From: Thermovenabulum sp049723235
Lineage (GTDB): Bacteria > Bacillota > Thermosediminibacteria > Thermosediminibacterales > Thermosediminibacteraceae
Length of the DNA: 63,871 nucleotides
NCBI RefSeq assembly: GCF_049723235.1
Contig: NZ_JBNARB010000014.1
Location: 1 to 63,871, forward strand
Direction of reading: 5' to 3'
Shown: one piece after another, positions 1 to 7,621 of the stretch
Numbering within the stretch: position 1 is the stretch's first letter
How the letters are laid out: the number at the start of each line of letters is the position of its first letter
Made by a program: the position numbers and the translations under genes
Notes under the pieces: model-generated
What the model was told of the DNA's origin: nothing
The model's input: only the letters and a program-made list of their open reading frames with translations
Database searches by the model: none

Positions 1-41
1 TTTACGTGCGGCTTCTTCCTCTCAAATTTCTGTTTTGCCAT
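1..41 (-). CDS. tuf: Elongation factor Tu, N-terminal fragment
   Basis: Only the first 13 codons lie in the window; the rest runs off the left edge. They read MAKQKFERKKPHV, the usual EF-Tu amino terminus (EF-Tu is the GTPase that delivers aminoacyl-tRNA to the ribosome). The ATG is at 41-39, with an AAGGAGG ribosome site just upstream. A four-tRNA cluster lies directly upstream on the same strand, a tRNA-tuf arrangement common in bacteria. A separate promoter (104-132) sits between the last tRNA and tuf. Confidence 0.85.
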   Translation of the reverse strand, partial: MAKQKFERKKPHV

Positions 42-103
42 TTCTTTGCCCTCCTTGGTATGTAAGTAGTTTTTGATAAAAATAAAAAAGCCTGTACACT
101 ACA

Positions 104-132
104 ATTATACTCAAACAAAAAATAATTTTCAA
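104..132 (-). promoter_or_regulatory. Sigma-A promoter of tuf
   Basis: Read on the minus strand, TTGAAA (132-127) is followed by 17 bases and a perfect TATAAT (109-104). It lies between tRNA-Thr and the tuf start, so tuf can be transcribed independently of the tRNA cluster. Confidence 0.7.
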
Positions 133-151
133 ATATTTACTTAAAATTAAA

Positions 152-227
152 TGGAGCCCACGACCGGGATCGAACCGGTGACCTCCGCCTTACCAAGGCG
201 ACGCTCTGCCGACTGAGCTACGTGGGC
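152..227 (-). tRNA. tRNA-Thr (anticodon GGT)
   Basis: A 76-base cloverleaf on the minus strand. Acceptor strands GCCCACG/CGTGGGC pair. The anticodon loop TTGGTAA carries GGT, the T arm contains GGTTCGATCC, and the 3' CCA is encoded (154-152). It is the last of four tRNAs before tuf. Confidence 0.95.
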
Positions 228-230
228 ATC

Positions 231-307
<77 letters not shown>

Positions 308-315
308 ATGTATAA

Positions 316-391
316 TGGAGCGGGAAACGGGAATCGAACCCGCGACACCCAGCTTGGAAGGCTGGTGCTCTGCCAACTGAGCTATTCCCGC
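316..391 (-). tRNA. tRNA-Gly (anticodon TCC)
   Basis: A 76-base cloverleaf on the minus strand. Acceptor GCGGGAA pairs with TTCCCGC, the anticodon loop CTTCCAA carries TCC, and CCA is encoded at 318-316. Confidence 0.95.
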
Positions 392-397
392 ACAAAA

Positions 398-483
398 TGG
401 TGGAGAGAGGTGGATTCGAACCACCGAAGGCATCGCCAGCAGATTTACAGTCTGCCCCCTTTGGCCAGCTCGGGAATCTCTCC
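398..483 (-). tRNA. tRNA-Tyr (anticodon GTA)
   Basis: An 86-base class II tRNA with a long variable arm on the minus strand. The anticodon loop is CTGTAAA with GTA, the acceptor GGAGAGA pairs with TCTCTCC, and CCA is encoded at 400-398. It is the first tRNA of the cluster, directly downstream of a strong promoter (493-521). Confidence 0.95.
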
Positions 484-492
484 ATGTTTTCT

Positions 493-521
493 ATTATAAA
501 AAGAAAAGACATTTTGGTCAA
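493..521 (-). promoter_or_regulatory. Promoter of the Tyr-Gly-fMet-Thr tRNA cluster
   Basis: Minus strand: TTGACC (521-516), 17 bases, TATAAT (498-493), about ten bases before the tRNA-Tyr 5' end. Near-consensus boxes with almost no leader are typical of stable-RNA promoters. Confidence 0.8.
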
Positions 522-567
522 CAGGAATTTAAAACTATTTTTTTGTTATTCCACACCAATTAAAATA

Positions 568-1212
568 TTATATACCTCTAATTTCCAGGTATTTTTCGAG
601 CTTCCTTTTCACCCTTTGAAGGGCATTATCGATGGATTTTACGTGCCGTTTTAAATCTCTGGCAATCTCCTGATACGATTTGCCGTTCAGGTAGGAGATT
701 AAAACCTCCCATTCCAGTTTGCTCAAAATCTCCCCCATTTTATCTTCGATATCTGCAACTTCTTCTCTACTTATTATGAGTTCTTCCGGATCTGTAATCT
801 TAACTTCGGTAATTACATCCATCAATGTCCTTTCGGAATCTTCATCATATATTGGCTTATTCAGGGAGACGTAAGAATTCAAGGGGATATGCTTTTGGCG
901 GGTGGCAGTTTTTATTGCGGTTATTATTTGTCTTGTTATGCACAGTTCCGCAAAGGCTCTAAACGAAGTTAGCTTATCCGGGTTAAAATCCCTGATGGCC
1001 TTATAAAGACCTATCATGCCTTCCTGAATAATATCCTCTTTATCGGCACCAATCAAAAAATAGGACCTGGCTTTTGATTTTACAAAGTTTTTGTACTTAT
1101 TTATAAGGTACTCCAGTGCCTCCCTACTGCCACTCCGGGCTTCATACACCACCTCTTCATCCTGCATTTCTTCAAAACAAACAAAGGATTCCCTTTGAAG
1201 CCCCACATTCAC
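568..1212 (-). CDS. sigH: RNA polymerase sigma-H factor
   Basis: A 214-residue sigma-70-family factor close in length and sequence to Bacillus SigH, which directs RNA polymerase to transition-state and early sporulation promoters. Region 2 is seen at about residues 30-115 (IGADKEDIIQEGMIGLYKAI, then FAELCITRQIITAIKTATRQ). The region 4 helix-turn-helix is at about 177-205 (SYQEIARDLKRHVKSIDNAL). The chosen GTG start at 1212 has GGGGGCG upstream. It follows rlmB and yacP as in Bacillus but also has its own promoter (1248-1277). With spoVT and GerMN genes nearby, it supports a spore-forming lineage. Confidence 0.95.
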   Translation of the reverse strand: MNVGLQRESFVCFEEMQDEEVVYEARSGSREALEYLINKYKNFVKSKARSYFLIGADKEDIIQEGMIGLYKAIRDFNPDKLTSFRAFAELCITRQIITAIKTATRQKHIPLNSYVSLNKPIYDEDSERTLMDVITEVKITDPEELIISREEVADIEDKMGEILSKLEWEVLISYLNGKSYQEIARDLKRHVKSIDNALQRVKRKLEKYLEIRGI

Positions 1213-1247
1213 ATTATCGCCCCCAAAATTAAATAAGCCACGAATAA

Positions 1248-1277
1248 ATTATATCTCAAAACACGGATTATAGTCAA
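1248..1277 (-). promoter_or_regulatory. Sigma-A-like promoter of sigH
   Basis: Minus strand: TTGACT (1277-1272), 18 bases, TATAAT (1253-1248). The -35 box lies inside the perfect 12-base palindrome GTCAAGCTTGAC (1273-1284), which also covers the yacP stop codon. The palindrome could be an operator, but that is a guess. Confidence 0.65.
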
Positions 1278-1813
1278 GCTTGACAACCCTTAATTCTGTT
1301 AATCAAACTTTTTAAAGTTGTCTCATCCAGCCTATCGGCCAATGTTTCCTTCTGGAATTTCATGATCTTCTCCTTTTTTCTTCGTTCTTCAAAGATCCGG
1401 TTTACCTCATAAAAAAGCTCCCGGGCAGATACCCTTATAGCCCCTTTGCCCAGTACGATCCTCTGTTCAAGAAAATCCGAAGTGGCAACCCTCACCCGAT
1501 AATCTTTTCCGGCCTCTTTACCGTAACTTTCCACCATTTTTTCAATATAATTGTCCGCCGTCTCCCTCTCTTTTGTATATACCACTTCTACTCCGTTTAT
1601 ATTTTCTATTATCCTCCTTCCTCCTTCCACCATGTGCGCATCAAAAACTACCTTCACTTTTACCCCGGTCAAGGCCGAATATTCGCTCATAATATCCACC
1701 AACTTCTGCCTGGCAGTTTCCAGGTCAATTTCCTTTGCACTCTGTAGATTGGGCCATGCGTTTATTATGTTGTACCCATCTACAAAAAGTACTTCTTCAG
1801 GCCTTTCCAGCAT
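1274..1813 (-). CDS. yacP: NYN-domain ribonuclease, YacP/Rae1 family
   Basis: 179 residues with a PIN-like NYN fold. The motif LFVDGYNIINAWP lies at residues 9-21, and acidic residues are visible at D12, D58, D87 and D113 (ATSDFLEQ). In Bacillus the homologue Rae1 cleaves mRNA in the ribosomal A site; that activity is inferred here from family membership. The ATG at 1813 lies inside the last codons of rlmB (17-base overlap), with AGGGCG upstream, implying translational coupling. It belongs to the conserved rlmB-yacP-sigH block. Confidence 0.88.
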   Translation of the reverse strand: MLERPEEVLFVDGYNIINAWPNLQSAKEIDLETARQKLVDIMSEYSALTGVKVKVVFDAHMVEGGRRIIENINGVEVVYTKERETADNYIEKMVESYGKEAGKDYRVRVATSDFLEQRIVLGKGAIRVSARELFYEVNRIFEERRKKEKIMKFQKETLADRLDETTLKSLINRIKGCQA

Positions 1814-2552
1814 CTTTTAACGCCCTCTGCCTTATTATCTCATATCCTATTACCGCAAAAGCCACCGCGGCATTCATGGAAGAAACATGGCCCATCATGG
1901 GTATTTTCACCAGAAAATCGCATCTTTCTTTTACAAGCTTCCCCAGCCCTTTATCCTCTCCTCCAACCACCAGCGCCACCGGTCCGGTTAAATCCTTTTC
2001 ATAATATATTTCTCCATCCATGTCAGCCCCTATTACCCAGATCCCCTTTTCCTTCAATTTTTCCAGCGTAGAGGCTATATTGGTAACCCTGGCGATATCT
2101 ACGTATTCCCCCGCGCCTTCCGATACCTTCATTACCGTCGGTGTTACGCCGCAAGCCCTTCTTTTGGGGATTATTACTCCGTCTACCCCAAGGCAATCAC
2201 AGGTGCGAAGAATACTGCCCAAGTTAACCGGGTCCTCTATCTCGTTTAACACCGCGATAAAGGGTTCCCGGGTCTTTGAGCTTGCCTTTGCCAGTAATTC
2301 CTCAAGATTCAAATAGGGCTTTAAAGAAGCCTGGGCTATCACTCCCTGGTGTTTTTTTGTTTTTGATAACTTATTTAAATAATTTTCATCCACTTCCACT
2401 ACGGGAACATTATTTTGCCTCGCAAGTTCGTATAGCCTTTTTAAAAAAGCTTTGTCCCCTTTTTTTACATATATCTTATTCATCGGCCGTCCAGCCTTAA
2501 GCGCTTCTATGACGGAATTTTTCCCTTCTATTAAAAAAGATTTATCTTCCAA
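1797..2552 (-). CDS. rlmB: 23S rRNA (guanosine-2'-O-)-methyltransferase RlmB
   Basis: About 251 residues. An N-terminal substrate-binding domain (about 1-75) precedes a SpoU/TrmH knot domain carrying NEIEDPVNLGSILRTCD, VALVVGGEDKGLG and IPMMGHVSSMNAAVAFAVIG, the three family motifs for AdoMet and catalysis. It methylates a guanosine of the 23S rRNA peptidyl-transferase loop. I place the start at TTG 2552, six bases after GAGGTG; a GTG at 2561 overlaps that ribosome site and is less likely. The gene is divergent from thyX and coupled to yacP. Confidence 0.92.
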   Translation of the reverse strand: MEDKSFLIEGKNSVIEALKAGRPMNKIYVKKGDKAFLKRLYELARQNNVPVVEVDENYLNKLSKTKKHQGVIAQASLKPYLNLEELLAKASSKTREPFIAVLNEIEDPVNLGSILRTCDCLGVDGVIIPKRRACGVTPTVMKVSEGAGEYVDIARVTNIASTLEKLKEKGIWVIGADMDGEIYYEKDLTGPVALVVGGEDKGLGKLVKERCDFLVKIPMMGHVSSMNAAVAFAVIGYEIIRQRALKDAGKA

Positions 2553-2656
2553 TCTACCCACCTCATGTTATAATTTCATGATATAATTTTTTTAAGGTAA
2601 TTTGGATTTTTATAAATGATATTTTAAATTTCATAAAAAGTCAAGGAGGACGGGCA

Positions 2657-3811
2657 ATGAAGGTTAAAATCTTAAATCACACCCCCGAACCGGAAAAAAC
2701 CGTTGCTGCAGCAGCAAGACTTTGTTATTCCAATTCAGGGCCTCTTGAAATAATGGAAAATATGAGCCGGGAAAAAATAGAAAAATTCCTCAATAAACTT
2801 ATCAGCATGGGGCATCTGTCGCCGATCGAGCATGTAAGCTTTACGTTTGGCATTGAGGGAGTAAGCAGGACACTGCTTGCCCAGCTCACCCGCCACCGAA
2901 TAGCCTCTTATTCAGTTCAAAGCTTACGCTACAACAATCCCTTTAAAGATGAAATAACAAATCAGGAAGCTGAAGAAAAAAAATTGCAGAGACAAAATTC
3001 AGCATACATTAAAGGTTTAGCCCTTTTTCCCGAGTTTAACGACCCGGTAAAAATTAATGAAATGTTTGGTATACATATAGAAAAAAATATAATTACTGAA
3101 AAAAATTATGAAGAATTATCTAAGGAAAACCTTCCTCATTTTATTAGAGGGATTTCCGACGCCTTTTTAAAAACCGGTGAAAATTCTCTAATATTTCCCG
3201 AAGAATTCAAAGAATACTTTATAGAGGCGGGTTTAAAATTCGAGATAGAAAACGAAAGGCTTTTATTCCGCAAAGATAATGCCATAGAATTTTGCCGCTT
3301 TATTTATGAAGGGATGGATTTTTCTTATAATTTATTTTCCAAGGAGAAATTATTTAAAATTATTAGCAGTATAAAGGGTTTTTATGAGAAACTCGTATTC
3401 ATTCTGGAAGAATACATCAAAAGAAAATATTATTCTACCCTCCCCGAGGATATTAAAAAAGATATAAAGGCAATTTTTATTTATTTGGACGGTTTGAAAG
3501 GAGCAAAAGAAGCCTATTTGAAGCTTGTAAACTCAGGAGTGGATAAAGAAGACGCCAGGTATATCTTGCCCATGGGAACGATGACCAATATAGTTATGAC
3601 GATGAACGCCAGGAGCCTTTATAATTTCTTTGCATTAAGATGCTGTAACAGGGCTCAATCGGAAATAAGAGAACTGGCAAATTTAATGCTAAAAGAGGTA
3701 AAAAAAATCGCTCCCACCCTCTTTGGGAAGGCAGGAGCTCCCTGTGAATCTTTGGGTTATTGCCCTGAAGGGGATTTCAGCTGTGGTCGTTTTCCCGGGA
3801 TGAACTCTTAA
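2657..3811 (+). CDS. thyX: Flavin-dependent thymidylate synthase with an internal LAGLIDADG-like insertion
   Basis: 384 residues against about 220-250 for the family. ThyX makes dTMP from dUMP using FAD, NADPH and methylenetetrahydrofolate. The signature RHRIASYSVQS is at residues 79-89 and the second ThyX block (ARYILPMGTMTNIVMTMNAR) at about 300-319. Between them, residues about 96-255 hold extra sequence whose core, LPHFIRGISDAFLKTG (159-174), resembles a degenerate LAGLIDADG homing-endonuclease motif. The following EEFKEYFIEAGLKFEI and AIEFCRFIYEGM resemble the rest of that fold. Residues invariant for ThyX remain, so the enzyme is probably active. ATG 2657 follows AGGAGGA. The gene sits on the opposite strand inside the mrnC-rlmB block and overlaps mrnC tail to tail by 35 bases. 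Confidence 0.85.
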   Translation: MKVKILNHTPEPEKTVAAAARLCYSNSGPLEIMENMSREKIEKFLNKLISMGHLSPIEHVSFTFGIEGVSRTLLAQLTRHRIASYSVQSLRYNNPFKDEITNQEAEEKKLQRQNSAYIKGLALFPEFNDPVKINEMFGIHIEKNIITEKNYEELSKENLPHFIRGISDAFLKTGENSLIFPEEFKEYFIEAGLKFEIENERLLFRKDNAIEFCRFIYEGMDFSYNLFSKEKLFKIISSIKGFYEKLVFILEEYIKRKYYSTLPEDIKKDIKAIFIYLDGLKGAKEAYLKLVNSGVDKEDARYILPMGTMTNIVMTMNARSLYNFFALRCCNRAQSEIRELANLMLKEVKKIAPTLFGKAGAPCESLGYCPEGDFSCGRFPGMNS

Positions 3812-4169
3812 TGATCTCATAGGATGCTAAAAGTATCTTATTTAACCTTTCGTTTTGACCCGACAGGTATAAATATCCCAGGAGGGCTTCAAATCCCGTG
3901 CTCATGTGGTAGTCTGCAAGGGTAGCGTTTTTGGGAACGGTATTTACCTTTGCATTTCTGGCTTTCCTTACCACTTCCTTTTCTTCGGGAGTAAGGAAAG
4001 CCTCAATTTTTTTTAATATTTCGGCTTGAGCAGAGGCTTTTACATACTTGATAGCCTCCACGTGTAAGTCCCTGACCTTTTTTTTCGTCCTTATTACCAT
4101 TGTCCTGATAAAAAGATTGAAAACCGCATCGCCTACAAAGGCGAGGGCAAGAGATGATATATCTTCCAT
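3777..4169 (-). CDS. mrnC: Mini-ribonuclease III
   Basis: 130 residues, a stand-alone RNase III catalytic domain without the double-stranded RNA-binding domain. ALAFVGDAVFNLFIR (residues 7-21) and GFEALLGYLYL (about 92-102) carry the conserved acidic residues. In Bacillus it trims the ends of 23S rRNA precursor. It follows cysS on the same strand after a 17-base gap, as in other Firmicutes. Its 3' end runs into the opposing thyX gene (overlap 3777-3811). An AGGAGTG lies rather far upstream of the ATG, so the exact start is a little uncertain. Confidence 0.9.
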   Translation of the reverse strand: MEDISSLALAFVGDAVFNLFIRTMVIRTKKKVRDLHVEAIKYVKASAQAEILKKIEAFLTPEEKEVVRKARNAKVNTVPKNATLADYHMSTGFEALLGYLYLSGQNERLNKILLASYEIIKSSSRENDHS

Positions 4170-4186
4170 ATTTTTCTATATCACTC

Positions 4187-5590
4187 CTACTTTATTTTCC
4201 TCCATCTTACCCCCGATGGAGTATCTTCTAAAATTACGCCTTTTTCTTTGAGCTCATCTCTTATTTTATCCGCTAATGCATAATTTTTTTCCTTTCTCGC
4301 TTTTTGCCTTTCTTCTATCAGTTTTAAAATTTCTTCGTCTACCAATTCCTCCTTGCCAAAATCTCCAAAAAGTCCAAGAATTCCTCCCAGCTCAAGTATA
4401 AGTTCTTTTGTATAAGTAACCAGACTTTTAGAAGAAGTCTCCTTCAAGTTAGTATTTGCTTCCCTTACGATCTCGTAAATTGCCCCCAGCGCTTCTGCCG
4501 TATTAAAATCATCATCCATAGAATCAATGAATTTTTGTTTTAAAGACCTTAGCCTGTCCAGGAATTCCCTTTCCTCTTCGTTTAATTCCCTCTCCTCGGT
4601 TACCTTCTGTAAATGTTTTAGGGCGTACAAAGCATTGTAAAGCCTTTCTAAAGCGCTCCTGGCTTGATCCATTAACTCCCTGCTAAAATTAATCGGGCTC
4701 CTGTAGTGGGTAGAGAGCATAAAGAGCCTTAATACCTCCGGGTTGTATTCCTTTAAAATTTCTCTTACCGTAAAGAAATTGCCCAGAGACTTGGACATCT
4801 TTTCGTTGTTTACATTTAAATAACCCACATGCATAAAATACCTTGCAAAGGGTTTACCGGTTGCAGCTTCACTTTGCGCAATTTCGTTCTCGTGATGGGG
4901 GAAAATAAGGTCAGAACCCCCTCCGTGAATATCTATGGTTTCACCTAAATATTTCATGGACATGCAGGAGCATTCAATATGCCATCCGGGCCTTCCCTCA
5001 CCCCAGGGGCTTTCCCAGCAGGGTTCCCCCTCTTTTTTCGCCTTCCATAAGGCAAAATCAATCGGGTCTTTCTTTTTCTCTCCCGGTTCGACCCTCGCCC
5101 CGGCTTCTAATTCTTCTAAATTCTGACCCGAAAGCTTGCCGTAATCCTTAAAATTCCTGGCAGCAAAATACACATCTTTATCCACCACATAGGCATAGCC
5201 CTTTTCTATAAGTTTTTCTATAAGTTCAATTATCTCTTTAATGTGCTCCGTAGCCCTTGGGTGGACATCCGCCCTTTTCACCCTCAAGGCATCCGCATCC
5301 GTAAAATATTCCTTTATAAACCTTTCCGCCAGTTCCTTTACGGTGATACCTTCTTCTTTTGCCCTTTTAATCATTTTATCGTCAATATCGGTAAAATTTT
5401 GAACGAAAATCACATCATATCCCCTGTACTTCAAATAACTTCTCACCACATCGAAGGTGATAAAAACCCTGGCATTACCCACATGAAAAAAATCATAAAC
5501 GGTGGGACCGCAGGTATATATGGTGACCCTGTTGTCCTTTAAAGGTTTAAATTCCTCTTTTTGCTTTGTCAGCGTGTTGTAAATCTTCAT
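4187..5590 (-). CDS. cysS: Cysteinyl-tRNA synthetase
   Basis: 467 residues, class I synthetase of normal length charging tRNA-Cys. The zinc ligand region YTCGPTVYDF (C27) precedes the HIGH-type motif FHVGNARVF (about 35-43). EKMSKSLGN is the KMSKS loop at about 264-272, and ECSCMSM supplies another zinc cysteine. Its ATG overlaps the cysE stop as ATGA (5587-5590), with GGGAGG upstream inside cysE. The pair is controlled by the cysteine T-box at 6165-6350, so tRNA-Cys charging governs both cysteine synthesis and its use. Confidence 0.97.
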   Translation of the reverse strand: MKIYNTLTKQKEEFKPLKDNRVTIYTCGPTVYDFFHVGNARVFITFDVVRSYLKYRGYDVIFVQNFTDIDDKMIKRAKEEGITVKELAERFIKEYFTDADALRVKRADVHPRATEHIKEIIELIEKLIEKGYAYVVDKDVYFAARNFKDYGKLSGQNLEELEAGARVEPGEKKKDPIDFALWKAKKEGEPCWESPWGEGRPGWHIECSCMSMKYLGETIDIHGGGSDLIFPHHENEIAQSEAATGKPFARYFMHVGYLNVNNEKMSKSLGNFFTVREILKEYNPEVLRLFMLSTHYRSPINFSRELMDQARSALERLYNALYALKHLQKVTEERELNEEEREFLDRLRSLKQKFIDSMDDDFNTAEALGAIYEIVREANTNLKETSSKSLVTYTKELILELGGILGLFGDFGKEELVDEEILKLIEERQKARKEKNYALADKIRDELKEKGVILEDTPSGVRWRKIK

Positions 5591-6129
5591 TGGAAAACCT
5601 CCCTGAGCATTTTTTCCCTTCTTCTCTTGACCTCAACTGCGGGAATACCCACTACCGTAGTGTAAGGCGGAACATCTTTTAAGACCACCGCATTTGCCCC
5701 TATTTTCGCACCCTTACCGATCCTTACAGGGCCCAAAATCTTTGCCCCGGCTCCTATTACCACATCATCCTCAACGGTGGGATGCCTTTTTACGGTGGTT
5801 TCGTTTCCGGTAGCACCAAGGGTTACTCCGTGGTAAATGGTAACATTATCCCCTATTTCCGCGGTTTCTCCTATAACAACACCCATCCCGTGGTCAATAA
5901 AAAGTCCCTTGCCAATTTTAGCCCCCGGGTGAATTTCAATACCCGTAAAAAACCTTCCCAGCTGGGAAATCAATCGGGCTATGAAAAACATCCTTCTTAA
6001 ATAAAATTTTCTGGCTATTTTATAAAATATTAAGGCATGAAGCCCGGGGTAACAGAGTATAACCTCCAAAAGGCTCTTTGCCGCCTTATCTTTTTTCATT
6101 ATTAACCTGGCTTCTTCTATTATACTCAT
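5587..6129 (-). CDS. cysE: Serine O-acetyltransferase
   Basis: 180 residues. It acetylates L-serine with acetyl-CoA, the first step of cysteine synthesis. A helical N-terminal region (ARLIMKKDKAAKSLLEVILC) precedes left-handed beta-helix hexapeptide repeats from about residue 70 (HPGAKIGKGLFIDHGMGVVI, GATGNETTVKRHP). I start it at ATG 6129 with GGAGGCGAAAAA upstream. The open frame continues upstream to 6231, but that part translates the T-box terminator and is not coding. It is translationally coupled to cysS. Confidence 0.95.
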   Translation of the reverse strand: MSIIEEARLIMKKDKAAKSLLEVILCYPGLHALIFYKIARKFYLRRMFFIARLISQLGRFFTGIEIHPGAKIGKGLFIDHGMGVVIGETAEIGDNVTIYHGVTLGATGNETTVKRHPTVEDDVVIGAGAKILGPVRIGKGAKIGANAVVLKDVPPYTTVVGIPAVEVKRRREKMLREVFQ

Positions 6130-6164
6130 TTTTTCGCCTCCTTGCACACTTTTTTCATTTTTTG

Positions 6165-6350
6165 AGAAAATAAAAAACCCTTCGTCCCAGAGGCGAAGGG
6201 TTTCGCGGTCCCACTCTGCTTTATCGCTCATTGCGATGCAATGCTCCGGAGCGCACAGGGCCCTACCTCATGGGACTGCTCTCAGCCGGTGACAATCCCT
6301 CTCTGTATGAGGCATATAAGGACCTTTCTTCTCCATCATGGCATTTGTAT
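6165..6350 (-). promoter_or_regulatory. T-box leader, cysteine specifier (UGC)
   Basis: The minus strand carries the T-box sequence AGAGTGGGACCGCG (6217-6204), just before an intrinsic terminator with stem AAACCCTTCG/CGAAGGGTTT (6203-6175) and a T run. Upstream, GGAG pairs with CTCC and GGTCC with GGGCC to form stem I. The loop between them holds CTGTGCG, where codon TGC (6255-6253) is followed by the expected purine. Uncharged tRNA-Cys should pair with UGC and prevent termination, switching on cysE-cysS-mrnC. Promoter at 6365-6393. Confidence 0.93.
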
Positions 6351-6364
6351 TCAGTTTTAATAAT

Positions 6365-6393
6365 TATAATATTAAATTCTACAGGAAATGTCA
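6365..6393 (-). promoter_or_regulatory. Promoter of the cysE T-box operon
   Basis: Minus strand: perfect TTGACA (6393-6388), 17 bases, TATTAT (6370-6365). It lies directly upstream of the T-box and just upstream of the 3' end of ispF, so the cys operon starts independently. Confidence 0.85.
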
Positions 6394-6421
6394 ACAATTA
6401 TAATCACAAAATCAATAAAAA

Positions 6422-6895
6422 TTAAAGCTTTTTAATAAGGCAAACCGCCTTTGCAGAAATTCCCTCTCCTCTTCCCTCAAATCCCATACCTTCCGTAGTG
6501 GTGGCTTTTATACTGACCTTTTCCTTTTGAATATTCAGTGCAAAGGCTATATTCTCTCTCATCTTTTCGATATAGGGTGCAAATTTCGGCTTTTCGGCTA
6601 TTATTACCGAATCAATGTTAACTATTCCAAAGCCTTCTACCTTCAAAAGCTCCGCTACCCTTTTCATCAAAACAAGGCTGCTGATATCCTTGTACTTCGG
6701 ATCCGTATCGGGGAAATGCCTGCCTATGTCTCCTAAAGCAGCGGCCCCCAGGAGGGCATCGTTGATTGCATGTACCAGCACATCCGCATCGGAATGCCCC
6801 AGCAAACCCTTCTCAAAGGGTATGTTAACCCCCCCTACGATCAATTTTCTCCCTTCCACCAGTCTGTGAGCATCGTAACCTATACCAATCCTCAC
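6422..6895 (-). CDS. ispF: 2-C-methyl-D-erythritol 2,4-cyclodiphosphate synthase
   Basis: About 157 residues, the fifth enzyme of the MEP isoprenoid pathway. It cyclises CDP-methylerythritol 2-phosphate with loss of CMP. Metal ligands are in GIGYDAHRL (Asp and His) near the N-terminus and GHSDADVL. The C-terminal TTTEGMGFEGRGEGISA is the family signature. I choose GTG 6895, six bases after GAGGTG; a GTG at 6904 overlaps that site. It directly follows ispD, the common arrangement of consecutive pathway enzymes. Confidence 0.95.
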   Translation of the reverse strand: MRIGIGYDAHRLVEGRKLIVGGVNIPFEKGLLGHSDADVLVHAINDALLGAAALGDIGRHFPDTDPKYKDISSLVLMKRVAELLKVEGFGIVNIDSVIIAEKPKFAPYIEKMRENIAFALNIQKEKVSIKATTTEGMGFEGRGEGISAKAVCLIKKL

Positions 6896-6900
6896 AAAAG

Positions 6901-7602
6901 TCACCTCTTTTTAAATTCACCAAAGCCCAGGTTTAAAAAGGCTTCGGCTATTATTATATCCTCGGGGGTGGTGATTTTTATGTTTTCGTAAGAGCCATCA
7001 ATTATTTTAACCTTATACCCCAATCTCTCCACAAGAACCGCATCATCAGTGCCGTAGAACCCTTCCTTTCTGGCTATTTCATGGGCTTTCAGTATTACCT
7101 CGTACATAAAAGTCTGAGGGGTCTGAATGGCATACAGTTTCCTTCTATCGGGAGTCGCTTTGATAAAACCATCTTCGACTATCTTTATGGTATCCTTTAC
7201 CGGCACCGCCACTCCTGCGGCCTTATAGAGCTTTGCCGCCTCTATGCTTTCTAAAATTATACTGTGGGTAATAAATGGTCTTACTCCATCGTGTATTACA
7301 ACAATATCGGTTTGAGGAGAACAACTCCTCAAACCGTTGTAAACCGAATCCTGGCGTTCCAAACCGCCCTCGATTAATCTGGTCTTTTTAAATTTATATT
7401 TTAGAATAATATCTTTCCTGACAAAATCCAGGTCTTGCTCTCCTACGACAAGGATTATTTCGTCTATTTCCCTCAGTGTTTCAAAAACCCTCAGGGTATA
7501 ATAAAGTATCGGAAATCCCTTGACCGGCAGGTATTGCTTGCTTTTTACAGAATTCATTCTTTTGCCCTTGCCGCCGGCAGCAATTACGGCGGAAACGTAC
7601 AT
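6901..7602 (-). CDS. ispD: 2-C-methyl-D-erythritol 4-phosphate cytidylyltransferase
   Basis: 233 residues. It transfers CMP from CTP to methylerythritol phosphate in the MEP pathway. The nucleotide-binding loop AVIAAGGKGKRM lies at the N-terminus; VVIHDGVRPF and ATPDRRKLYAIQTPQ are family motifs. The start is ATG 7602, after GGGGTGA; the frame is open to 7644, but that would overlap yacL. It is a near-neighbour of yacL and ispF on the same strand, as in other Firmicutes (carD/yacL-ispD-ispF). Confidence 0.95.
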   Translation of the reverse strand: MYVSAVIAAGGKGKRMNSVKSKQYLPVKGFPILYYTLRVFETLREIDEIILVVGEQDLDFVRKDIILKYKFKKTRLIEGGLERQDSVYNGLRSCSPQTDIVVIHDGVRPFITHSIILESIEAAKLYKAAGVAVPVKDTIKIVEDGFIKATPDRRKLYAIQTPQTFMYEVILKAHEIARKEGFYGTDDAVLVERLGYKVKIIDGSYENIKITTPEDIIIAEAFLNLGFGEFKKR

Positions 7603-7621
7603 CGTATTCACCCCGGAATTA

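Noticed and set aside
3777..3811. Assembly error at the thyX/mrnC overlap
   Set aside because: Both proteins keep their expected C-termini through the overlap, so a true convergent overlap is more likely.
6130..6231. N-terminal extension of cysE
   Set aside because: These codons translate the T-box antiterminator and terminator; a ribosome site and the family N-terminus place the start at 6129.
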